Both the position numbers and the translations under genes were made by a program. Positions 56,150 to 64,000 of a DNA stretch of 64,000 bases are shown here, piece after piece (position 1 is the stretch's first letter; every line of letters starts with the position of its first letter). The notes beneath the pieces are model-generated. The model saw nothing but the letters and a program-made list of their open reading frames with translations, ran no database searches and was not told the DNA's origin. The DNA is taken from positions 3,629,884 through 3,693,883 of the forward strand of contig NC_081332.1 in assembly GCF_022539665.2 (NCBI RefSeq). The letters run 5' to 3'. This stretch comes from Daphnia carinata. Taxonomy: Eukaryota > Arthropoda > Branchiopoda > Diplostraca > Daphniidae.

Positions 56150-59100
56150 TGATACTTTCGTATTCTCTCCATTTGCTCGGCGCTGAGTACATCCACTTCG
56201 ACGCCCACCGCCTTCGCCGGAACGGCTGTCTGTTGTTCCGATTGAGTTGCAGGATGAAGTCGTGTTGAATTCTATCGGATCATTTGAATCGAATTTAAAA
56301 AAAAAAAAAATGGCACGTTTTAATTCGAAAAAAAAAAAAAAAAAAGAAAAGGGGAAACGAACCTGAGCAGAGGGAGCCGCGTGATTAACGACAAACGTTC
56401 GTCCGTCTTCCTCCGTGCGCAAATGATCACGCGACGGAGGAGCCGGTTTCATGATGCCGCTCACCATGCCGTTGGAAGCCACTTGATTGGCCTGGGCCGT
56501 CACCACCTTCTTCCGCAATCCGGGCGAATTGTTGTTGACGGCCACTGGAGCGTTGGCCACCACGGCCGGCGGATTGCTCGGCTTCGGGGGCGGATAACGA
56601 GGCGGCGTCTTGGTGCGTCCGACAAACGACTCGGGCACGTCGACGGCCATTTCTCGGTGTGGACCCGTATCGTGACTCGCCCAGTCGCTGCCTCCTTCGC
56701 TGCTGTGACTGGTGCTGCCACCGCCTACACTCCTTCCGCTCGTTCCCCGGCTGCTACCTGCAAAAAAACAAAAACAAACAAAAAAAAAAAGGTTAAACCA
56801 ATTATACAAAATCAAGTTTCAAGGTACGAAACGATGGGATTTAAAAAAAAAAAAAAAAAAAGAAAAGAAAAAAAATGTTATGGAACTGTACCTGCGCCGG
56901 TGCTACTCCGCATGGATGGATTGCCATTCATAGCACCCATGGCGAAGGTTGTCGATGTTGCTTGATCCACCGGTTCACTGCTGCCCCATTGGCTGGCGCC
57001 TTTGATGCTTTCTCGACTACCAAACGGCTTGCCCGATTTTAACCTGCAAACAACGTTCGCGCGAAGAGAAAACGACAATCGATTAGCTACCGAACGCATC
57101 AAAAAAGTGGAAGGTGACACACACCAAACAGTTTTTTCAAAAGAAAACTTTCAAAAGAGGAATTGAGTGCGAATCCCTGCTGGCGTAATTTAAACTAAGA
57201 AGTTCGTCATCCAAAAAAAAAAGAAAAATCATTTGCTAAAACAAAACAAAAAAGCGAGAAAATGAGATGAAGCCACGTAAAACAAGAGCGTGACGTCATG
57301 TGTTTGCCTGACACGAGAGAAGCTCATATTCACTCACACACACACAGACACACACACACAGACACGTTATGTACATGAATCAATTCCCATCCGTTGACCT
57401 TAATACAAGTAGAGATAAGATTACCGGTATAGATACCCTATCCTCTGGAATGTTTTCGATTCGGCAAAAACAACCACACACTCACAAAAAAAAAAAAAAA
57501 AAAATCGTAATAATAAAAAAGAAAACGTGAAAATTATAGGACGCGCGGGAATCTTATTGACTTTGATACGTTTGCGTAGGAAAGCCGCAAAAGAATGGCC
57601 AGAATAAACAGTAAACTTTAACGATATAAAAGTTATGCGTGCGCTGTTTGGACAAGACACAGACACGATCACGTTCCAAAAGACTGGTCACGTCCACAAC
57701 GGGAAACTTCACGGGGCCCTAAAATTACACAAAGGATGGAGGAAGAGAGAAAGAGAGAGATCCGGCGCTCTCTTCATCTTGTTTTCCGGAACACGTACGT
57801 AATACAAAACAAAAATAAAAAAAAAACGTACGGGAAAGAATAAAGAAACGATATTCGATTTCGTTGATAATGTGCATCTACCCTGCCCAACCCGGAAGTG
57901 AAAATAAATATAAAAAGAAGAATCAACCAAGCGTACAGAGTCTGATCATAATAAAGTTAATATCCGCCCAGAGATTTTGCCTTCTCTTCCCAATTGTTTG
58001 CGTTCTCCCGCTAGAATTGCTTGTTCACAAATAAATAACACACACACACACACATAAGGAAATAACACGTACAAAAAAAAACAAAAAAAAAACAACCAAT
58101 GAAGCCTCTCGTGTTACCACGATAGCGGGGGCCCCCGAAAGTGTGTGCGCAGATTGATTGAGTGTACCCAACGTGAACAAACGAAACAAGCACAAATTTC
58201 TCGTGGGGTTTATGTTTTTTTTTTTGGCCGGAATTCCAATGCACTTCAAATTAAAAAAAAAAAAAAAAAAAGCTAAATGTTTTTTGTTTTTTTTGCTTCG
58301 TTGTGGTTACCGTTGGGTAAATCGACGGACAGCTGATTCCGCCATTTTCTCTTCTTCTTTTCAAGAAACTTCCGCCATCGAATTTTGGAAAATCTTTTTT
58401 TTTTCTTTGAATTGAAACAAACGAATTTTTAAACTTTAGGTGAATGCCTTCCGTTGTGAGGTCAAGTTAAGTTAACTAACTAAAAATAGATAAGAAAAAA
58501 AACAAACAAATGAGTTAAGAACGAAAAATGTTCAATAAAAAGATCAGATTGAGATTCTTTTAGTCACGAGACAGAAACGAAAAAAAAAAAGAGAGAGAGA
58601 CAATAAATTCCGCAGCTGCGTGAGTTGTTACAAACTTCTTTCGTGTCAAGGATTTCTGGTGAGATGACGGGAGGGCAAACTTTATTTTTTCCTTTTCAAG
58701 GACAAACTTTCCCTCCGCCGGTGCTGCCTCCCGGTAAACGTTCGTGCGGCTATCGAACCATCGCACAACCCATGAAACCGTCAACAAGATGGAGGAGTTT
58801 TTTTTTTTAAGAAAAAAAAAAACAAAAAACATTCAACGAGGGTAGATAAAAAATTTCTTTGGCGAACGAAACACAAAAATCATTCGGAGGCAATAGAAAA
58901 AAAAAAACAGCAGCAGATGGAAATGGGCTCTGTATGGTGATTGCTCTCATAAAAAAAAAAGGAAATTCATGTTTTTACCGGTAGAGAAAAACGAATCCCG
59001 ATATTCATTTTCAAAAACGAAAGAAATTTCTTATAATGTGCACTTAACATTCCCCCCCCCCCACCAATTTTTTTTTCCTACTTTTCGTTCCGGTTCAACC

Positions 59101-62100
59101 TGAATGTGAACATGCAAAAAAAAAAAAAAAAAAAAAAAAAAGAGGTTTGGAACGATGCCGAACCGAAACCAAACCGGACATTAATTGATGTTTTTTTTTT
59201 TTTTTTCTCTCCCGACCGACATTCCTTCTTTTTTTCTCTCTCTCTCTCTCTCTTGGAAGTTTATCTCAAGAAAGTTGTTCTACAACTTGAAGAACACCCC
59301 ACCCCCTCCCTTCCCTTTAAAACAGCGAAAAGAAATTGAACTTTTTCTTTTTTTTTTCTACCTGCTAACTTTTGCAGATCTAGTTCTTTTGGTTCCTTAT
59401 TCGTTATCATACCTGTTACAGAAGAAAAATATACAAATACTGACCAATCAGCCCATCGACTTTTCATCGCCTGATTTAAATTATTCTGCGGGTGGCACTA
59501 ATAACAATACATCCAACAAAGAAGACGTCCCCGATTACCGGTCAGAGTTGACATGGTTTTCTTTTTCCATGGACCAGAAAAATCGAACACTCCCCCCCCC
59601 CCCCGTCCCCCCACGCATTCGACTAGTTTTTACTTCTTTTCTTCCTACTTTTTTTTTTTTTTAAAGTGAAATAATACACCTGAAATAAGACCACCACCGC
59701 AGAGGAAAAAAAGAGCTCCGATGAGACCGCACCTGTTTAGGGTTGGCTAATCCACCACTAACAAATACACACGCGGCGTAAGAAGAGGGGGGAGAGCTTT
59801 TTTTTTGTGTGTATCTTAACACACGCACAAAAAAAAAAAAACCTTGAATGGACAATGAGATTTCATCAAGAAGAACGAAAAAAAAAAAAGGAAGTCTTAA
59901 AAATTGAGAAAAAATCTTGCAGAAACACTTGACTCACTTTGAAAATATTTTGTAAGAAGACGAGTCACACGAGATATCGTGACACTGTCCGACACAACAC
60001 TAATGCCACACAATTTCCTGTTCTTTTTTTGTTTGTTTCACCAATCGAATTTTGGCTAAACTTGGACGAAAGGGGCCATCAGGCCACCCAAACTGGAAAA
60101 AGTAAGTCGCAAATATGCAAATGTATGTCTCCTTTTTTTGTGTGTGTGAAAAAAAACAAAAAAAAAATTCAATTTCGAAACCCTCCCTTTGAAAAAAAAA
60201 AAATAAAATAAAATACACACACAACAATGGCCGCCAAAGCAAACTCGAGTCGGTTTTCAGGGTTTTCACAAACTAAAGTCGCTTCTTTAGTTTAAAGTTG
60301 CACCATTAATTTGTCTATTCTTCTCCACTGCAAATGCCACCGAAAGGTTTCGCTTGTTGTAACTTTCTCGATATCGAAAACACCACACCTTTTGCTACGC
60401 AATGAGAGAAAAAAGACACAACACACACACACACACACACAAAGATCAGGTGGAGAACACACCTGATGGTGGATGGAACGCTATTGCTGAGGGCCAGGAA
60501 GAAGAGAGGACGCGAACACACGGCTCAGAGTGAAGCTGCCAAATATTTCACTGGGTATTTCTCATTTGCTTTTCGGTTTGAAAATGGAGAAAAGAAAAAA
60601 AAAAACCTCCCCTCCCCAAGTCCAGACGTAGACGAATGAAGGTGAAAAGCGGGCCAGAGCTGATAAAAAGCAAAGCTAAAGAGTAGGGAAAAGAATGCCA
60701 ACCACACGGCCCGTCCACAAACACACACAAGGTGATTTCCCTTCCTACGAAAAAAAAAAAGAAGTCTATACCTGCCGGGAGCAGGTAGGGGAGGGATTAA
60801 AATTATCCCCCCCCCCCAAAAAAAAGGGCAGGTAGATATGATGCCAACACCATCTGGCGGTCGATTTAATAACCCCTCATTACAACAGCATCTATACCCC
60901 CAATTTATTTTTTTTTTTTTAATGACATTAAGCCAACGACGACTTAATAGCAAATGTGAAGGTCCATTTAACTAAAAGCCACGAGGGAAACGAGGGGGAA
61001 TTTTTCCTGATCTCCCATGTGTCATCGCAGAAAGCACAAAATGAGCCATTTTTCACTTAGGGTCGAGCTATTGGAATGGGGAATGCTTGTTCGCAGGAAC
61101 TCGGAATAGTAACACGACGCCCCGACTGCTTCCCCTCATTCTCTACATCTCCATTTACTAAAAGTGCGCTCTGCTACACACACAATACAGGAGAGACAAG
61201 AAATGTATAACGGCGTGTTAAACGACAGGGAAACCCATTTCCACTCTCTCTCTCTCTCTCTTGTTGTTTTGTTTTTACGTGTCTCCCTCTCACTGTCAAA
61301 GAGAAAAAAAAAAAAACAAAAGCAGAAAATGTGTATGTGTGTGTAGAGAACATCTAGAAATGTTTTCCGAACCCCCCCTGTGTCTTTCAACGTGGAAAAA
61401 GATGGGCCACTCGATCCGCTGGCTCCATTCCTTTTGGAACATTGCAGGAGGGCAGCAAAAAAAAAAAGACGAACCGAGACCCAGCAGGCCAGACACACAG
61501 GACCTCTTATCCAATAATAACATACAAAGAAAAACAGGCGAGACTGAAAAGCAACAACAACAAAAAAAAAAAAAAAATAAAAAATAAAATGGCGTCGAGG
61601 CTGGACCGAGGCCAAACATTTCACAAAAGGCAAAAACAAAAAAAAAACAAAAAACATTGTACGATAGTCAAGTGAGTCACGAACAGGTCACGACCGTCGT
61701 GAGATCGTGGGGAGCTTCTTCTAAATCTCATCATTTTTTTTTTTTTTTCTTTCGTGTTATGGCCTTGGGTTCTAAACATGGCGTTAAAATCCGTGACGAC
61801 ATTCATTATCACGCGTTCGCCATGGAGCAGAAACGACCGGCGTTCATCATCGTCTTATTTCCGGTGAAAATAGGAAGGAGAACTACTTTCACGTATGAGT
61901 GATAGCTTTGAATAGTAATAAAACAAAAAAGCTTGATACGATCCCCTCCTCTCTTTGAATATTAAATTCGTGTTTTGGCTTTGTGCATTTTCATTTGATT
62001 TATATCAGAGAGGATTCACTCTGATTTGCGTAACTCGATCAACTTTGGAGGGTTTTGTTTTGTTTACTATTCAAAGTTTTCTCTCCTCCTATTTCCACTT

Positions 62101-62961
62101 TGTTCTACGTCTCATATACGAATTCGAAATATCGCATCAATTCTGTTCGTATTTTCTTTTCTTTCCTTCCCCCCCCTTAAAAAAAAAAAAGGGCGAAGAA
62201 AATAACATAAAATCTTAGCATTTTTTTTTGGGCTTCATCTTCTAGGAGAATAGAAAAAGAAAAAAAAAAAACGAATGTACTTACGTGGATTCTTCCTGAG
62301 TGATGGCGTGTTCCACTTGAACGGCAGTGACGTGCAAACGTTCTGCACCGGCGGCGGATTTGTTAGCAGACGACGGTGCGGCATTGGATGAAACGGGCAA
62401 TCGGGACGTCGTTACCAGCAATTCACTCTGGTCACGATCTCCCGCCTCTTTATCGTCGCCATCATCTCCATCATCGTCGGCATCGGCACCGACCGCTTCC
62501 GGTTGGTGGTGGTTCCTTCGCGAAACACCACCACTCGATGAGTCTGGCGTCAAGACGATGGCGTCAACTCTGACTTGAGTCACGTGATCGCCGTTGATGT
62601 GAACATTTCCTCCTCCTCCTCCTGCTGCTGGTGGTGCAGCTGCGTCCGTGCCACTCGCATCTCGGCCAGCGGCGCCCATCCAGCCGCTGGGCGAACCGAA
62701 AGGCGAAATGACCGACACAGAGGCCGGCGGCGAAAGGGCGCCGGCAAAGGCCGGCGGTGGCGACGTCACCGACAGCCGGACACCGCCGTCCCTTTTCGGG
62801 ACGGTGGGCGTCGATGGCGGTGGTGTTCTGCTGTTACTCCGATGTCCTTGGCTGATGACCTCGTCCTCCTCATCATCGTCATCTTTATCACCGTCATCCA
62901 TCTTCGTCCCGGCTACTGCTGCCCGGTTAGATGGCGTCGCTGATCCACCGTCGTGACTCAA
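52780..62961 (-). CDS. sdt: Stardust/PALS1 (MPP5) MAGUK polarity scaffold
   Basis: Membrane-associated scaffold that binds Crumbs, PATJ and Par-6 and sets apical polarity in epithelia. Minus-strand exons: 62961-62285, 57043-56892, 56757-56363, 56271-56149, 55843-55555, 55464-55241, 54805-54500, 54429-53972, 53881-53739, 53644-53483, 53386-53073 and 52977-52780. Total 3441 nt. An acidic N-terminal exon leads to a conserved segment ([24 protein letters not shown]) and [19 protein letters not shown]27N starts at [18 protein letters not shown] and L27C at [20 protein letters not shown]. The PDZ domain has [20 protein letters not shown], the SH3 has [11 protein letters not shown], and a basic hook follows (KKQHKKKKR). 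The guanylate-kinase domain runs from [13 protein letters not shown] to EPQWVPVVW; its Walker A-like loop (GPPNIGRKE) lacks the GKST needed for ATP binding, as in other MAGUKs. 62961 is probably a splice acceptor (GACAG/TTGAG). The first in-frame ATG is at 62901, so upstream exons may be missing. Confidence 0.93.
57044..62284 (-). other. 5.2-kb intron of the Stardust gene
   Basis: The intron lies between exons ending in ...QEEST (62285, donor GTAAGT) and starting LKSGKPFGS (57043, acceptor TTTGCAG). No conserved coding exon was found inside, though internal promoters for short isoforms are possible. It contains CA repeats near 57335-57361, 58038-58054 and 60420-60441, and many A/T runs. Confidence 0.7.
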
Positions 62962-63854
62962 CTGTCAAACGGAATAACACAAAAAAAAAATGGCGGAGTA
63001 AGACACACACACACGCGAAAGAAAAAAAAAAAACAAGTGACAGACACCGGGCTTCATCCATCAAAACAAAACGAAAACTCTTGAAATCTTTCAAAAAATG
63101 CAAACGTCACGAATCAAAAGAAATCAACGAAAATGGAAATCGTTTTCTTTCTTACTCCTGAAAAATTCCTTTAAAAAAAAAAAAAAATAAAAATAAAGAG
63201 ACTTGGCAGATGTGTGACTGGAACATATGGCAAGACACGGCGGCCGTCACGAAAAAAAAAAAAAAAAAGACACAATTTTCGAGTTTTTAACTATCGGATA
63301 TTATTCCGGTTTAAGATGCGCCCCCCCCCCCCGTTTACACCCTACGAATAAACCGGGCCGTGTTCCAGATCACGTGATGTAGTTCTAATAGAAGAGAGCG
63401 CGCCCTATATAACACAAACCGCGTACGACAATAAATAAACTCCTTTTTTTTTTTTTCTTAAACAGACAGAAGCTAAAGATAAAAACGAAAATACAACGAA
63501 GAACGAGGATTACAAGACCGTGAATCTCCGTCATTTCTAAATAGAAAAAAAAAAAGAAGAAAACACCAAAAAAAATATGTGGGACTCCCATTTTTGGAGG
63601 AGACGGCAAACAACAGAATCTGCGTGTTGGATGTATTAGACATAAAAAAAAAAAAAAAAAAAAAAAAAAGAAAAGAGAGGCAAGTCTGGAAATAACTCAT
63701 GCCCATAGTTCTCTCTTTTTTACCCATCAGCCCAATGTCTATATTTTCCCAGCTCTCCAACTTTATATTATTCTGCTGGCCCAAAAGAAGTTTTGAGCAT
63801 CGAACAGACGACTGGACAAGTCGGTTGCTTCTTCTATCTAGTCGAGACGAACTG

Positions 63855-63890
<36 letters not shown>

Positions 63891-64000
63891 CGGTTACATG
63901 AATTATTGATTGGCAGACAAGAAAATTCTGCCTTCTTTTCTTTCTTCGTTGCTTCAAACAAGACGACCGATCGATAACGCCCTCTCTTTGCTTCTCATTC
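62962..64000. other. Upstream flank of the first recognised Stardust coding exon
   Basis: No coding segment is recognised. On the minus strand an acceptor abuts 62961, so a non-coding or distant first exon lies upstream. The palindrome ATCACGTGAT at 63369-63378 and a TATATA word near 63405-63410 resemble promoter elements but cannot be assigned. A TG repeat and a 27-base A run (63643-63669) are present. Confidence 0.4.
63861..63888. repeat. (TG)14 microsatellite
   Basis: Twenty-eight bases of TG repeat in the flank upstream of the Stardust exon. Confidence 0.9.

Noticed and set aside
62575-62943. Plus-strand frame of 122 residues antisense to Stardust
   Set aside because: It is a shadow of the GC-rich acidic Stardust exon with no independent homology or splice support.

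Overview
This is a protein-coding stretch of a compact arthropod genome. It has spliced genes with mostly short introns (about 60-110 bp) and GT-AG junctions, and no prokaryotic features. Gene content and an Ada2a/Rpb4 shared-exon locus of the kind known in Drosophila point to Pancrustacea. The small introns and very frequent A, T, G and C homopolymer runs would fit a branchiopod such as Daphnia, but the species is an inference.

Layout: (1) 1-19834, minus strand: the first 3209 or so codons of midasin (MDN1/Rea1), the six-AAA ribosome-assembly ATPase; the C-terminal part lies beyond position 1. Its 9.4-kb intron (3533-12937) holds a complete gene on the opposite strand, a four-exon atypical rhodopsin-family GPCR (7052-11558, plus). 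(2) 20668-23068, plus: a polypeptide GalNAc-transferase, divergent from midasin. (3) 23549-26888, minus: an orthologue of GPR155/LYCHOS, the lysosomal cholesterol sensor, tail-to-tail with the GalNAc-transferase. (4) 29623-32042, minus: one transcription unit with one first coding exon (31976-32042) and two in-frame splice outcomes, Ada2a (SAGA/ATAC adaptor, stop at 30427) or RPB4 (RNA polymerase II subunit, stop at 29623). (5) 32043-39329: gene-poor, repeat-rich flank. (6) 39330-50476, plus: PDE9A-type cGMP phosphodiesterase, 12 coding exons, 925 codons. (7) 52780-62961, minus: Stardust/PALS1 (MPP5), the MAGUK scaffold of the Crumbs polarity complex, with conserved N-terminal motif, two L27 segments, PDZ, SH3 and guanylate-kinase domains.

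I read the exon joins by hand from splice consensus and phase. In every gene whose ends are both visible, the exon lengths sum to a multiple of three with a continuous homologous protein.

There is also a compositional division. From about 13 to 32.6 kb (housekeeping genes) long homopolymers are rare. The midasin intron and everything after about 33 kb (GPCR, PDE9, Stardust) are full of poly(A)/poly(T) runs of 12-30 bases, plus poly(C), poly(G) and dinucleotide repeats. I found no RNA genes, CRISPR arrays or recognisable transposons.
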